DNA of 64,000 nt from Paenibacillus sp. E222. GTDB lineage: Bacteria; Bacillota; Bacilli; Paenibacillales; Paenibacillaceae. How positions within the stretch are numbered: the first letter of the stretch is position 1; every line of letters begins with the position of its first letter. Shown here piece after piece: positions 42,887 through 52,526 of this stretch. Both the position numbers and the translations under genes were made by a program. The stretch covers positions 1,736,001 through 1,800,000 of the forward strand of contig NZ_CP058552.1 in the NCBI RefSeq assembly GCF_013401555.1, written 5' to 3'. Under the pieces are notes generated by a model. It worked only from the letters and a program-made list of their open reading frames with translations, had not been told where the DNA came from and did no database searches.

Positions 42887-44086
42887 ATGGTTCTCATCCG
42901 TAAACGACGTGCGATAGCCGTACTGCTCCTATGTACTATGTTCATATCGGGATGCTGGGACCGGAAGGAAATTAATGATATCGCTTTTGTGATTGGGATT
43001 GCTATCGACAAAGAAAAGGACAATTACAGGTCCAGCCTTCAAATTGCTCTTCCAGGCCAATCTGGTTCTTCTGGAAGTGAAGGAGGCGGCGGAGGCACAA
43101 GCGGGGATAAATCGTGGTTCATGTTATCTAATACAGCCAAAACCTTGCGCGGAACATCCGTTGAAGGCCAAAAGTCACTCTCTCGTGAACTGTATTATGC
43201 CCATCGGCGCACCATGCTGATTGGTGAGGAACTCGCACGAGATGGTGTGGCCCCCATGCTTGATTTACTAACACGTTATCCGCTTAACCGGCTTTCAGCG
43301 TTACCCATTGTGACTAAAGGATATGCATACAAAGTGCTGGATACTGACGCGCCAATCGAAAAATTCCCTTCCGAAATGGTACGCGAACTGTGCTTTCTGA
43401 ATATGCGCAAACCGCGTTCACTCAAGACATTCACGGATGCGATTCTTTCCGAAGGAGTAGATCCATTTCTTCCGGTTGCTTCGACTGCTGACAATGTACC
43501 GGGCAACTGGAAGGACGTCAAGACGAACATCAAGTTGGATGGAATCGCCATCTTTAAGAAGGACAAACTGATAGGCATGATTGAAAAAGAACCTGCTGGT
43601 GCACTTATACTGGCAATGGGTGAAGCCAACGAACCAGAAGTGATGGTCAAGGCTCCGCGTGGAAAAGGTGATATTTTCATCAAATTGAACGAAAATAACT
43701 CTTCATTGCATCCTCATGTTGAAAACGGAAAAGTCACGGTGACGATCGAGCTGTATGCGAAGGGTGTCTTGGTAGATAACGAATCCAATTATGGTGATTT
43801 GCGAGACCAAGAAATGAAGAGCCTTACTCAGGCCCTTCATAAGAAAATCGAAGAGGACATTAAGGAAGGGGTCAGACTGATTCAAAAACAATATCCTGCG
43901 GATATTTTGGGTCTGGGCCGTTCCATTCATCAGCAACTCCCCCAGGAATGGAAAAAAATAAAGGATCGCTGGGATGATATTTATCCAGATGTAAAGGTAA
44001 TCGTAGTGCCACATATCCTTATTGAAAATGTAGGGGTTATCAATAAACCGATTGGATTACAAGAGGAGGATATTGTCCATGATTAA
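42887..44086 (+). CDS. Spore germinant receptor C subunit (Ger(x)C lipoprotein)
   Basis: A 399-residue lipoprotein. The N-terminus has a signal with lipobox ISGC (AVLLLCTMFISGCWDRKEIN, where CWDRKEIND is the GerC hallmark). The C-terminal domain includes VTIELYAKGVLVDNESNYGD and ends in YPDVKVIVVPHILIENVGVI. It is exported across the inner spore membrane and completes the receptor with A and B subunits. The ATG follows a GGTGG site 5 nt after the A stop. A glycine/serine-rich loop (SGSSGSEGGGGGTSG) near residue 65 is longer than I would expect. Confidence 0.92.
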   Translation: MVLIRKRRAIAVLLLCTMFISGCWDRKEINDIAFVIGIAIDKEKDNYRSSLQIALPGQSGSSGSEGGGGGTSGDKSWFMLSNTAKTLRGTSVEGQKSLSRELYYAHRRTMLIGEELARDGVAPMLDLLTRYPLNRLSALPIVTKGYAYKVLDTDAPIEKFPSEMVRELCFLNMRKPRSLKTFTDAILSEGVDPFLPVASTADNVPGNWKDVKTNIKLDGIAIFKKDKLIGMIEKEPAGALILAMGEANEPEVMVKAPRGKGDIFIKLNENNSSLHPHVENGKVTVTIELYAKGVLVDNESNYGDLRDQEMKSLTQALHKKIEEDIKEGVRLIQKQYPADILGLGRSIHQQLPQEWKKIKDRWDDIYPDVKVIVVPHILIENVGVINKPIGLQEEDIVHD

Positions 44087-44300
44087 GCCGCTGCTCTTCA
44101 CTTATTTGGGTATGGTTATTGCCGTAATCATCATGGACTTCAAACATGTGAAGCAGGCAGCGGCCATTAATCGCTGGTTATCCTACGGACTGATCGCTGT
44201 CAGCGCCGGAATTTGGTTTTATGTAACCACCTTGAGCAAAACCGTCTTTGTCTCCACATGGATTACCCAATTGGTTCAACGTTGGCTACCGTTACCGTAA
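44079..44300 (+). CDS. Small membrane protein of the germination operon
   Basis: A 73-residue two-helix protein (KPLLFTYLGMVIAVIIMDFK; WLSYGLIAVSAGIWFYVTTL). It starts at the ATG after GAGGAGG inside the end of the C-subunit gene (8-nt overlap), so translation is coupled. Some germinant-receptor operons carry a small D-type subunit with two membrane helices that modulates germination; this may be one, though I recognise no specific motif. Confidence 0.8.
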   Translation: MIKPLLFTYLGMVIAVIIMDFKHVKQAAAINRWLSYGLIAVSAGIWFYVTTLSKTVFVSTWITQLVQRWLPLP

Positions 44301-44353
44301 GGTTATCTAACGAATTTTGAAGCATAAATGATCAGACAGAAAGGAGGTATTCC

Positions 44354-45559
44354 ATGAATCAAAATGTGACCAATCGTCAGTTGGTGCTGCTCATCATGCT
44401 GCTCAGCATTACAGGTACGTTGATGCAGCCCCATGCACAAGCCATTTTTTATGCTGAACAGCACGCTTACTTATCTTATATACCTGTGTTTCTTGTCATG
44501 GTGGCATCCCTATGGATGTTAAGCCGTGTTCAGCGACGGTTCCCCGATCAGGATCTGTTTGAATCTCTGGTGGAGCGATTCCCTTTTTTCGGTCGTATGA
44601 CAGGTATAATGTATATCCTGTTTTTCCTCTTTATATTTGCCCGCGATATCCGGCTAATTGGTGACTATATAAGCATTACCTTGCTGGAGACGACCCCGAT
44701 TTCCATCATTGTATTGACCCTCTTGGTCATGGCTGTCTTTATCGTGAGGGGAGGGTTGGGATCCCTAATAGGAATGTCCGAGCTGTATGTTACATTGTTT
44801 GTGCTGAATTCATTAATTTTGCCATTTATGCTCATTAAGCAAATTAACATGGACAATCTCATGCCGTATTTTGACATCGATGTTGCTGGTGTTGGCAAGG
44901 GAAGCTGGTACATATTTTCCTTTTTTGGTGAGATGATTGCCATCCCATTTGTAGTTAAAGGCAGTGATTTTCGATTCAAGTCAGTCATGGGAGGGATTAC
45001 GTTCGCAGCCCTGTTAATGATGCTGATTATCATCGAAACTATCTTGGCGGTGGGGGTACCCATCGCATCCAGACTGGTATATCCCTCCTATGAGCTTGCA
45101 AGACAACTGCAAATCAGTGATTTCCTTGATCGGTTTGACCTTGCATTAGCAGCGGTAACGCTACCTACGTTAATTACAAAGATTGCATTTGACCTGTATT
45201 TTGTATGTTGGGGCCTGAAACGAATGATTCCGAAGGTCTCAGGAAAAGTCATGACAGGGCCGGTTGCGTTGATCGGGTTTGTCTGCGCCTTCTGGTTTTG
45301 CAAAAACGCCGTTCAGCTCTTCCGCTTTACACGGGAATGGACTTGGATTGGGATTCTGTTCGAGGTGCTGTTACCCATCATCATTTTCATATTCCTTCGT
45401 CCCCGCAAAAAGGGGATGAACGACCGGAAGGCAACGGATGGCACAAAGCCGAAGCAGCACTCCAACGAGGAGAAATCAAACAAAACATCACAGGAACGAG
45501 ATGAATCTGACAAAGGGAAACGGGAAGGACATCAGGGTGGAGAACTACAGCCTTCCTGA
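44354..45559 (+). CDS. Spore germinant receptor B subunit (endospore germination permease)
   Basis: A 401-residue APC-fold membrane protein with ten helices: begins NRQLVLLIMLLSITGTLMQP, later FFGEMIAIPFVVKGSDFRFK and TLPTLITKIAFDLYFVCWGL, all in the style of the GerAB/Spore_permease family. This subunit binds the germinant. The tail after ~355 is strongly charged and Lys/Glu-rich (KQHSNEEKSNKTSQERDE), longer than typical. AAAGGAGG precedes the ATG. Last gene of the operon. Confidence 0.93.
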   Translation: MNQNVTNRQLVLLIMLLSITGTLMQPHAQAIFYAEQHAYLSYIPVFLVMVASLWMLSRVQRRFPDQDLFESLVERFPFFGRMTGIMYILFFLFIFARDIRLIGDYISITLLETTPISIIVLTLLVMAVFIVRGGLGSLIGMSELYVTLFVLNSLILPFMLIKQINMDNLMPYFDIDVAGVGKGSWYIFSFFGEMIAIPFVVKGSDFRFKSVMGGITFAALLMMLIIIETILAVGVPIASRLVYPSYELARQLQISDFLDRFDLALAAVTLPTLITKIAFDLYFVCWGLKRMIPKVSGKVMTGPVALIGFVCAFWFCKNAVQLFRFTREWTWIGILFEVLLPIIIFIFLRPRKKGMNDRKATDGTKPKQHSNEEKSNKTSQERDESDKGKREGHQGGELQPS

Positions 45560-45688
45560 TATATTCCATCAAAAATCGTTATAGATGAACCGCCGAAAAG
45601 AGGGGAAACTCGGTTTCCCTCCATAGAAGTACCCTGTATACTGTAGTCAGACTGATGACATTCGGCTGAATAAACGGGGGGAACATGG

Positions 45689-46525
45689 ATGGCTCAACAT
45701 TTGGCAGGTATACGCGTAGCATTGACAGGACCACGAAAATCCAAAGAGATGTCCTTGCTGGTTGAGAAATTGGGCGGGATTCCACTAGTCCGGCCTGCAC
45801 AGGGAACTGTTTTTCTGGACGATCGTAACATTCGGGATGGTCTGGTATCCTGGATATCCGATCCACCAGACTGGACGGTATTAACCACAGGTATGGGATT
45901 GGATGCTATTTTTGATATGGCTGAGGATATGGAAATTGCTGATCAATTGCTGGACGTATTATCGGCATCCTTGATTGCTGCAAGAGGGTACAAAACGGTT
46001 AATGCACTCCGAAAACGTAAACTGACCCCGCTGGTGCGGGATGATGATGGCAGTACAGACGGGCTGATTCGTGAATTCGCGCCTCATGAACTTGCGGGAC
46101 AGAAGGTCATGTTGCAACTGCACGGGGAAACTGCGCCCAAGCTGGTCGGGTGGCTGGAGGAACAAGGGGCTCAAGTACGTCAGGTGCTTCCATATCGTCA
46201 CGTTCCGCCCGAAGAGGGCGAGCTGGAACAGTTGTTGAATGAAATTTTGCTGCATGAGGTCGATGCTGTCGCGTTTACAAGCGGACCCCAAGTGCGGTTT
46301 TTGGTTGAATATGCGGCGTCAAAGGGCAAGCTCGAAGCCATGCAGGAAGCCTTCCGGCAAGGGGTGGTGCCTGCTTCGGTGGGCAGGGTTACGGCAAACG
46401 CGATGCGTGAAGAAGGTATTGAGGCACTCGTGGTCCCGGAGGATGAGAAGATGGGGGCACTAATCGTAGAACTGGGGCGTTATTACGCTGCCCAATCTGC
46501 GGACAAGGCCCATCATATGCAATAA
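45689..46525 (+). CDS. Uroporphyrinogen-III synthase family protein (HemD-like)
   Basis: A 278-residue stand-alone HemD-fold protein. It begins LAGIRVALTGPRKSKEMSLL and has the two alternating alpha/beta domains, with QKVMLQLHGETAPKLVGWLE, EEQGAQVRQVLPYRHVPPEE and VDAVAFTSGPQVRFLVEYAA. The enzyme closes hydroxymethylbilane to uroporphyrinogen III. Because no heme or B12 genes adjoin, this may be a paralogue of the main HemD. The ATG follows CGGGGGGAAC; another ATG four bases upstream is in a different frame. It ends before a terminator. Confidence 0.85.
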   Translation: MAQHLAGIRVALTGPRKSKEMSLLVEKLGGIPLVRPAQGTVFLDDRNIRDGLVSWISDPPDWTVLTTGMGLDAIFDMAEDMEIADQLLDVLSASLIAARGYKTVNALRKRKLTPLVRDDDGSTDGLIREFAPHELAGQKVMLQLHGETAPKLVGWLEEQGAQVRQVLPYRHVPPEEGELEQLLNEILLHEVDAVAFTSGPQVRFLVEYAASKGKLEAMQEAFRQGVVPASVGRVTANAMREEGIEALVVPEDEKMGALIVELGRYYAAQSADKAHHMQ

Positions 46526-46594
46526 GATGTGATGCCGCCTGTACTCCTATCGAAGTGTTAAATGAAACGCATGTAAGATGCCAAATGGTTCCCG

Positions 46595-46627
46595 GTTCTG
46601 GTCTGATATATGGATCAGAACTTTTTT
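46595..46627 (+). terminator. Terminator after HemD-like gene
   Basis: GTTCTGGTC (46,595-46,603) pairs with GATCAGAAC (46,613-46,621) with one mismatch, then TTTTTT. Confidence 0.8.
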
Positions 46628-46777
46628 ATATTTTCTATAAGCTGAACGACTCTGATTCATGGTAATTCACCTGAGACTTTGGTCGTGAAGTTAGTTGTAC
46701 CCATTCATAATTAAAGGTTTTTGGATAATAATGTGGAATGAATTAAAGACAGATTAAGCTTGTGAGGGAGGGACAGC

Positions 46778-47500
46778 ATGATGAAAACCGTATGTGTTAC
46801 CGGGGCGGCACGTGGACTGGGACTGGCTCTGACGGCACAAATGCTGAAGAGAGGTTATATCGTTTATGCGGCAGGGTTGGACATGGAAAAGTCCGAAGGG
46901 ATTCGTCTTCTGACGGATGCCTATCCTAAACATTTGCGCGCCATCGAACTCGACATTGCGGATGATCTGTCCGTAGCTTTGTTCACGGAAACACTGAAGC
47001 TGGATACAGAGCATTTGGATATGCTTATTAATAATGCGGCTATACTAGGAAGTATTACGGATCATATCCGCGGACCGTTAAACATGGCGGAGATGGCAGA
47101 AGTATTTAACGTCAATACTTTGGGAACATTGCGCGTGACTCATGCCCTGCTGCCCCTCCTGCTTCAAGGGGAAAACAAGCTGATCGTCGATATCTCTTCG
47201 GAGGCAGGTAGTATTGAGCAGTGCAGCCGGGATGGATGGTTTGCCTATTGTATGTCCAAATCAGCGTTAAACATGCAGGCTCGCCTTGTGCATAATGGTC
47301 TGAAGAACGAGGGTGGACAAGTGATGCTGATTCATCCCGGGTGGGTACAGAGTTATATGAGCGGGGAATTGAATACCGCTGCAGACCTTACGCCAGATCA
47401 ATCGGCTCAGCATATCACAGCACTCATTGATCGCCATAAGGAGTTCATGGGAGATCAGCCCGCGTATGTAGATTACAAGGGGGAAGCCCTTCCTTGGTAA
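46778..47500 (+). CDS. Short-chain dehydrogenase/reductase
   Basis: A 240-residue classical SDR with TGAARGLGLAL, NNAAILG, catalytic Ser in VDISSEAGS and YxxxK as YCMSK. LIHPGWVQSYMSG after the active site is typical of C-factor/sniffer-like SDRs. Tandem ATG codons follow GAGGGAGGG. It lies 35 nt before a ThuA-like gene in the same direction, so both may handle a sugar or related carbonyl. Substrate unknown. Confidence 0.87.
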   Translation: MMKTVCVTGAARGLGLALTAQMLKRGYIVYAAGLDMEKSEGIRLLTDAYPKHLRAIELDIADDLSVALFTETLKLDTEHLDMLINNAAILGSITDHIRGPLNMAEMAEVFNVNTLGTLRVTHALLPLLLQGENKLIVDISSEAGSIEQCSRDGWFAYCMSKSALNMQARLVHNGLKNEGGQVMLIHPGWVQSYMSGELNTAADLTPDQSAQHITALIDRHKEFMGDQPAYVDYKGEALPW

Positions 47501-47535
47501 TTCTGTTCTAGGTAATTTGAAAGGAGTTTTTATTG

Positions 47536-48174
47536 ATGGATCATCGTAAAAAAGCGTTGTTACTTGGTGATTATACTCATCCGGACTGGCATCCGCTGCA
47601 AGGAGTGGATGCGGAGATCAGTCGGATTTTTCACGATACTATGACTGTGCAGTGCAGTGAGAATCGCAACATGCTGCTGCAAGAAAATATAACCGGATTT
47701 GACGTGTGTATCTCTTACATGGACGATTGGAAGGGGAAAGTCTCTCCACAGCAGACAGCGGGCTTATTGTCCTATGTTAGTAATGGAGGTGGACTGGTCA
47801 TCATACATAACGGGATTTCGCTCCAGAATCGTTATGAGCTGAAACAGATGATCGGTGCCAAATTCCTGCATCATCCACCTTATGCACCACTGGAGTTCAC
47901 AGTAACGACAGAGAGTCATCCAGTGACGGAAGGCATATCGGGATTTACGATGGAGGAAGAGCCTTATCAGTTCGAGTTTGGTTCATTTGCCGAAACGAAA
48001 GTTCTGCTGGAGTATCAATCCGAAGAAGGGCCAAAGCCCGCAGCTTGGGCGCATAGATACGGCATTGGACGCATTGTTTACCTTATGCCAGGACATCATG
48101 TACCTTCGTTTGCACATGAAACCTATCGTCAGTTGATTTTGCAGGCAGGAAAATGGGCTGCACGTTACGTATAG
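47536..48174 (+). CDS. ThuA-like (trehalose utilisation) protein
   Basis: A 212-residue protein of the ThuA family, a class I glutamine amidotransferase-like fold found in sugar-metabolism gene sets. Typical segments are GFDVCISYMDDWKGKVSPQQ, LLSYVSNGGGLVIIHNGISL and AAWAHRYGIGRIVYLMPGHH. The start is ATG 9 nt after AAGGAG; a TTG one codon before is also possible. Biochemical role of ThuA is not well established. Confidence 0.87.
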   Translation: MDHRKKALLLGDYTHPDWHPLQGVDAEISRIFHDTMTVQCSENRNMLLQENITGFDVCISYMDDWKGKVSPQQTAGLLSYVSNGGGLVIIHNGISLQNRYELKQMIGAKFLHHPPYAPLEFTVTTESHPVTEGISGFTMEEEPYQFEFGSFAETKVLLEYQSEEGPKPAAWAHRYGIGRIVYLMPGHHVPSFAHETYRQLILQAGKWAARYV

Positions 48175-48188
48175 CGGGACCGTTTCTT

Positions 48189-48216
48189 TTGTGTGCGGAT
48201 GAATTAAGGGTATACT
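48189..48216 (+). promoter_or_regulatory. Sigma-A-like promoter for phasin-like/UbiB-like operon
   Basis: TTGTGT (48,189-48,194) and TATACT (48,211-48,216) are separated by 16 nt, 32 nt before the start of the phasin-like gene. Confidence 0.6.
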
Positions 48217-48247
48217 ATAGAGATCAACGAAGAGGAGGATGACAAGA

Positions 48248-48625
48248 ATGAGCGATTTGTTCAAAAAGGCAATCTCGTTAGGGCTCGGTCTTACTGTTGT
48301 AAGCAAGGAGAAAATTGAGAAAACCGTGGATGATCTGGTCAAGCGTGGGGAACTGGCGCCTGGTGAATCCAAAGCGTTGGTCGAACGCCTGATGGAACGG
48401 GGCGATGAAGAACAGGGCCAGTTCAAAAGAATGATTCATGAACAGGTTAAGCGCGTCCTTCAGGAAGTGGGCGTTCCATCCGAGAGTGATGTAACCAGAT
48501 TGGAACAGCGTGTTGCCGTCCTTGAGAAAAAGCTTGCAGAACTGGGTCACACACCACAGCTTCAACCTGATGTATCCCCAGCTCCACTTGAAGTTCCTCC
48601 TCTCAAAGGAAACGAGATCGAGTAG
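48248..48625 (+). CDS. Phasin-like coiled-coil protein
   Basis: A 125-residue mostly helical protein (DLFKKAISLGLGLTVVSKEK, then KIEKTVDDLVKRGELAPGES; a C-terminal coiled coil DVTRLEQRVAVLEKKLAEL) with a Pro-rich tail. It matches the phasin/PhaF-like superfamily that Firmicutes encode beside UbiB-like kinases. The ATG follows GGAGGATGACAAGA; an earlier ATG at 48,239 is too near that site. Its stop directly abuts the UbiB-like start, so the pair are coupled. Function unknown; a membrane or polymer surface role is inferred. Confidence 0.8.
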   Translation: MSDLFKKAISLGLGLTVVSKEKIEKTVDDLVKRGELAPGESKALVERLMERGDEEQGQFKRMIHEQVKRVLQEVGVPSESDVTRLEQRVAVLEKKLAELGHTPQLQPDVSPAPLEVPPLKGNEIE

Positions 48626-50296
48626 ATGGCTGTGCGAATCAAACATGTCGGCAGATACCGGGAAATTGCCATGGCGCTGGTGCGTCATGGCTTCGGTTAT
48701 ATGGTCGAGGAGCTGGGTTTGTTCCAGTTGCTGGCCTTACCCCGGCGGTGGATGTCGCGTGAAGCCCACACCACCAAGACGCTGAGTGAACGCATACGAC
48801 TTGTGCTGCAGGAGCTGGGGCCGGCTTTCGTCAAGCTGGGGCAACTGGCAAGCACAAGGGCAGATTTGTTGCCCGAGTCTGTGATCCGGGAATTGGTGAA
48901 GCTGCAGGATCAGGTCCCGCCGTTTTCCTCGGAGACGGCACGGGGTATTTTGGAACAGGAATTGGATACACCGCTGGAGGACATCTTTTCCCGGTTCGAG
49001 GATACCCCTGTGGCTGCGGCTAGTATTGGACAGGTGCATCTGGGCAAACTTCGAAGCGGTGAGGCCGTAGCTATTAAAATCCAGCGGCCCGGCATATCGC
49101 GTATTGTTCAGCGCGATCTGGATATTTTACGAGAATTGACTGCGATGGCGGAGAAACGCTGGGATTGGGTGAAGCAATATCAGATCCCGCAAATGGTAGA
49201 AGAGTACGCCCAGGCACTAATGGCCGAGCTGGATTATACAGTCGAGGGCCGTAATACGGAGAAGATTGCACAGCAATATCAGCAGGATAACAAAGTGAAA
49301 ATACCAGTGATCTACTGGGATCAAACTTCCTCTCGTGTGCTCACCATGGAGTACATCGAAGGCATCAAGCTGAATGACCGTGACGAGTTGATTAAACGTG
49401 GGCATGATCTCAATAACATTGCTCAGCGACTGGTAGATTCATTGTTGAATCAGATTTTCATTCATGGATTCTTTCATGCCGATCCACATCCGGGCAACCT
49501 GATGGTGTTGAAGGATGGCAGGCTGGCCTTTATCGATTTCGGCATGGTGGGCAGTCTGAGTGATGAGATGAAGCAGCATCTGGCTTCGCTCATTATCGGA
49601 TTGATGCGCAAAGATACGGACAGCATGATCCGGGCAATTGAGAAGCTGGGCATGATGCCGGATGATATGGATCTGCGAGGGCTTCATAGCGATCTGGACA
49701 AGCTGCGCAGCAAATACTACGATATTCCCTTTTCCAAAATAAGCGTGGGTCAAGCACTGAATGATCTGTTCGGTGTGGCCCAGCGACATCGGGTCGTGAT
49801 GCCTGCCGACATTCTTCTGCTAGGGAAATCGCTGCTCACCATGGAAGGTGTCATCGAACATCTCGATCCTTCCTTAAGTATCGTGGACATGGCCGAGCCA
49901 TTTGGTCGAAAGCTGATCAAGGAACGTTTCAATCCTGGGAGGATCAAGAATCGTCTGTTCCGCAGTGCGGCGGATATGGCCGAGAGTGTCATGGGTCTTC
50001 CGGGACAGTTAAGACAGATTTCATCAATCATCAGCAAAGGAAAGCTGCGGTTGGAGGTCAGCGTACCTGAATTGGAAACACTCCTGCGCAGGCTGGACCA
50101 GATTAGTAATCGGCTGTCTTTCAGTATTGTACTGCTGGCATTTTGTATCATTATGGTCGGGTTGATTATCGGTTCTTCGATCAGTCACCAGTCCACCATG
50201 CTATGGGATATTCCGGTCATTGAGATTGGTTTTCTGGTAGCCATTCTGATGGTGGCCTTCCTGCTATATTCTATATTTAAATCGGGGAGATTTTAG
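48626..50296 (+). CDS. ABC1/UbiB (AarF)-family atypical kinase
   Basis: A 556-residue membrane-associated protein-kinase-like enzyme. It has the KxGQ motif (GPAFVKLGQLASTRADLLP), the Ala-rich loop AAASIGQVHLG, Lys in VAIKIQRPG, catalytic FHADPHPGNL and metal-binding FIDFGMVGSL. Two C-terminal helices (FSIVLLAFCIIMVGLIIGSS; EIGFLVAILMVAFLLYSIFK) anchor it. UbiB relatives support isoprenoid quinone or lipid homeostasis; the bacterial substrate is unsettled. It starts immediately after the phasin-like stop. Confidence 0.93.
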   Translation: MAVRIKHVGRYREIAMALVRHGFGYMVEELGLFQLLALPRRWMSREAHTTKTLSERIRLVLQELGPAFVKLGQLASTRADLLPESVIRELVKLQDQVPPFSSETARGILEQELDTPLEDIFSRFEDTPVAAASIGQVHLGKLRSGEAVAIKIQRPGISRIVQRDLDILRELTAMAEKRWDWVKQYQIPQMVEEYAQALMAELDYTVEGRNTEKIAQQYQQDNKVKIPVIYWDQTSSRVLTMEYIEGIKLNDRDELIKRGHDLNNIAQRLVDSLLNQIFIHGFFHADPHPGNLMVLKDGRLAFIDFGMVGSLSDEMKQHLASLIIGLMRKDTDSMIRAIEKLGMMPDDMDLRGLHSDLDKLRSKYYDIPFSKISVGQALNDLFGVAQRHRVVMPADILLLGKSLLTMEGVIEHLDPSLSIVDMAEPFGRKLIKERFNPGRIKNRLFRSAADMAESVMGLPGQLRQISSIISKGKLRLEVSVPELETLLRRLDQISNRLSFSIVLLAFCIIMVGLIIGSSISHQSTMLWDIPVIEIGFLVAILMVAFLLYSIFKSGRF

Positions 50297-50308
50297 ATTA
50301 GTAACAAG

Positions 50309-50351
50309 ACCCGTAAAGAGACTTTTAAAAAGGATCTTTGCGGGTTATTTT
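50309..50351 (+). terminator. Terminator after UbiB-like gene
   Basis: ACCCGTAAAGA pairs with TCTTTGCGGGT (50,335-50,345) with one mismatch, followed by TATTTTTATTT. Confidence 0.8.
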
Positions 50352-50626
50352 TATTTGTGAAAGGGAGAGGTTTGTTTGTCTAGCAATTACAGGAATCTTG
50401 GCTATGTTTTATCTGGTAAGCTATTTATTAAACAAAAACCGTCGGGCTAAAGGATAGAGTCGCAACCAATTTTTATGAGAATAGTTTGTTTAAGAACAGA
50501 GTATTTCCGAGTTAAATAACGCAAGATTAAGATAATACGAGATATGCTCCTGTTTTTTCAGTTCAATTGTATTAGTACATATCGCTTCCTATGACTATAA
50601 TAATAGGTCAGTACATTAACGGACCC

Positions 50627-50721
50627 GGTTTTTCTGAGAGGGGAAAACCTAGAGAAATTGTGATTGGCTCACAACGTCTCGAAAGCAAGACACCTGAATG
50701 CTGTAGTGGAAATAAGAGGTG
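50627..50721 (+). ncRNA. Candidate structured RNA upstream of SulP gene
   Basis: Four hairpins follow closely: GGTTTT/AAAACC (50,627-50,649), TTGTGA/TCACAA (50,658-50,674), GTCT/AGAC (50,676-50,691) and ACCT/AGGT (50,692-50,720). Such density is unusual for spacer DNA and could be a cis-regulatory leader. It matches no riboswitch class I can recall. Strand is assumed from the downstream gene. Confidence 0.35.
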
Positions 50722-50947
50722 CACACTGGAACGGATGAGACATGTTCAGACATGATATCGGATAACATATTCGGATCATGTTCAATGCAACATGTAATTC
50801 AACTTATATAGACGGATTTTTGCGGGAGGGTATGCCGCTGTTTTATGTTGTCTGTTGTAAGTTGGTCAGTGACGAACCGTTCTCTTGCCGTTCAGGCGAT
50901 AAGACAAATTTGATTTTAAATACGTAGGAGGACCGGCAAAGGAAGAT

Positions 50948-52399
50948 ATGAATACTTTAAAACAACAATGGTTTGGTAACATTCGCGGAGATGTGCTGGC
51001 AGGTATTACGGTAGCCTTGGCGCTGATTCCGGAAGCCATTGCCTTCTCGATCATTGCGGGTGTCGATCCGATGGTCGGATTATACGCTTCGATTACGATT
51101 GCCATCGTGATTTCAATTGCGGGCGGAAGACCGGGCATGATCTCGGCAGCAACGGGCGCAATGGCGGTACTGATGGTGGGACTCGTCAAAGATTATGGCG
51201 TGGAATACCTGTTTGCTGCTACGATTTTGACAGGCATCATTCAGTTTATTTTGGGGATTTTCAAGGTTGGGCGGTTTATTACGTTTGTGCCGCATTCGGT
51301 GTTGACCGGATTTGTGAACGCACTGGCGATTCTCATCTTTATGGCTCAGCTTACCCATTTCACGGGCGCTAACTGGATCATGTATGCGATGGTAGCAGGT
51401 ACGCTGGCGATCATTTATATTTTGCCACGTTTTTTCAAAAGCGTTCCGGCTCCACTGATTGCTATTGTAATCATGACGATCATTACGGCGCTATTACATC
51501 TGGATGTCAAAACGGTAGGTGATATGGGGAATCTCACGAGTACCCTGCCTATGTTTCATCTGCCGAATATCGACTGGTCCCTCAATACGCTGATGATTCT
51601 GCTGCCGTATTCGTTCACGATGGCTCTGGTAGGTCTGCTGGAATCCTTGCTGACTGCAACGATTGTGGATGAAATGACCGAGACCAAGAGCAGCAAAAAC
51701 CGTGAAGTACGTGGTCAGGGGATTGCCAACTTTGTTAATGGCCTTTTCGGCGGCATGGGTGGCTGCGCGATGATTGGACAGTCGGTTATTAACGTGAAAT
51801 CTGGCGGTCGAGGTCGATTATCCACATTTACGGCTGGGGCTTTTCTCGCCATATTGTTGTTATTGCTCAGTGGTGTGGTGAAAGAGGTGCCGATGGGTGC
51901 ACTCGTAGGTGTCATGTTTATGGTGTGCATCGGTACGTTTGACTGGGGTTCTATCAAGAACATTGCGCGTGTGCCACGAGCGGAAGCCATTGTTATGGTA
52001 GTCACAGTTGCTATTGTGGTGTATACCCACGATCTGTCTATCGGTGTAATGGTCGGCGTTGTACTTAGTGTGCTTCATTTTGGTTGGAAACAGACCAAGA
52101 TTCGTGTTCAGGCAAAGGAGGAGCAGGGGCAGAAGGTGTACCGTGTCCACGGACCGTTCTTCTTCGGTTCATCTTCCCGCTTCGTTGATGAGTTCAATGC
52201 GGAGACTGATCCGCAGGAAATCATGATTGATTTTGGCGGATCACATATTTGGGATAACACGGCGGTCGTCGCCATTGGTAAAGTGAAGTTCAAATATGCG
52301 AAGCTGGGAAAAACAGTGCATCTGCGTGGACTGAACGAGGAAAGCTCTCGTTTGCTTGAGAAGAGCGGATTTGCCACGGTGCAAGGGCACAGTTCGTAA
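50948..52399 (+). CDS. SulP-family anion transporter with STAS domain
   Basis: A 483-residue inner-membrane transporter. The first ~370 residues form the SulP core ([20 protein letters not shown] is the signature; [20 protein letters not shown] is also typical). The C-terminal STAS domain ([20 protein letters not shown]) is a regulatory domain. SulP members carry sulfate, bicarbonate or other anions; no carbonic anhydrase or sulfate-assimilation gene adjoins to decide. AAAGGAAG lies 3 nt before the ATG. A terminator follows. Confidence 0.93.
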   Translation: MNTLKQQWFGNIRGDVLAGITVALALIPEAIAFSIIAGVDPMVGLYASITIAIVISIAGGRPGMISAATGAMAVLMVGLVKDYGVEYLFAATILTGIIQFILGIFKVGRFITFVPHSVLTGFVNALAILIFMAQLTHFTGANWIMYAMVAGTLAIIYILPRFFKSVPAPLIAIVIMTIITALLHLDVKTVGDMGNLTSTLPMFHLPNIDWSLNTLMILLPYSFTMALVGLLESLLTATIVDEMTETKSSKNREVRGQGIANFVNGLFGGMGGCAMIGQSVINVKSGGRGRLSTFTAGAFLAILLLLLSGVVKEVPMGALVGVMFMVCIGTFDWGSIKNIARVPRAEAIVMVVTVAIVVYTHDLSIGVMVGVVLSVLHFGWKQTKIRVQAKEEQGQKVYRVHGPFFFGSSSRFVDEFNAETDPQEIMIDFGGSHIWDNTAVVAIGKVKFKYAKLGKTVHLRGLNEESSRLLEKSGFATVQGHSS

Positions 52400-52460
52400 C
52401 TTGGTTGCAACGAAGTAGACCACATAAATAGTTATTCAACATAAATAGTTATTTTTTTAT

Positions 52461-52511
52461 CAGCGGCGCATTGTTTTCCGGATTTAATTCGGGAGAGGGC
52501 GCCGCTGTTTT
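52461..52511 (+). terminator. Terminator after SulP gene
   Basis: CAGCGGCGC (52,461-52,469) pairs with GCGCCGCTG (52,499-52,507), with an inner CCGGA/TTCGG stem and a T run. Confidence 0.9.
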
Positions 52512-52526
52512 GATTAGATTAAATTC

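Larger units (their letters stand above)
50297..50947 (+). other. Long gene-free region before SulP gene
   Basis: It holds the terminator at 50,309, a hairpin cluster at 50,627-50,721 and inverted CATGAT/ATCATG words near 50,742-50,780. A 17-codon frame at 50,404-50,457 (MFYLVSYLLNKNRRAKG) after AGGA would be a tiny membrane peptide, but evidence is too thin to call it a gene. Confidence 0.4.

Noticed and set aside
50404..50457. 17-residue hydrophobic micro-frame MFYLVSYLLNKNRRAKG
   Set aside because: Has a weak AGGA and a membrane-like pattern but is too short and without support; mentioned only in the gap entry.
50658..50674. TTGTGA-TTGGC-TCACAA as an Fnr/CRP site
   Set aside because: The spacer between TGTGA and TCACA is five, not six; it is better explained as one of a row of hairpins.
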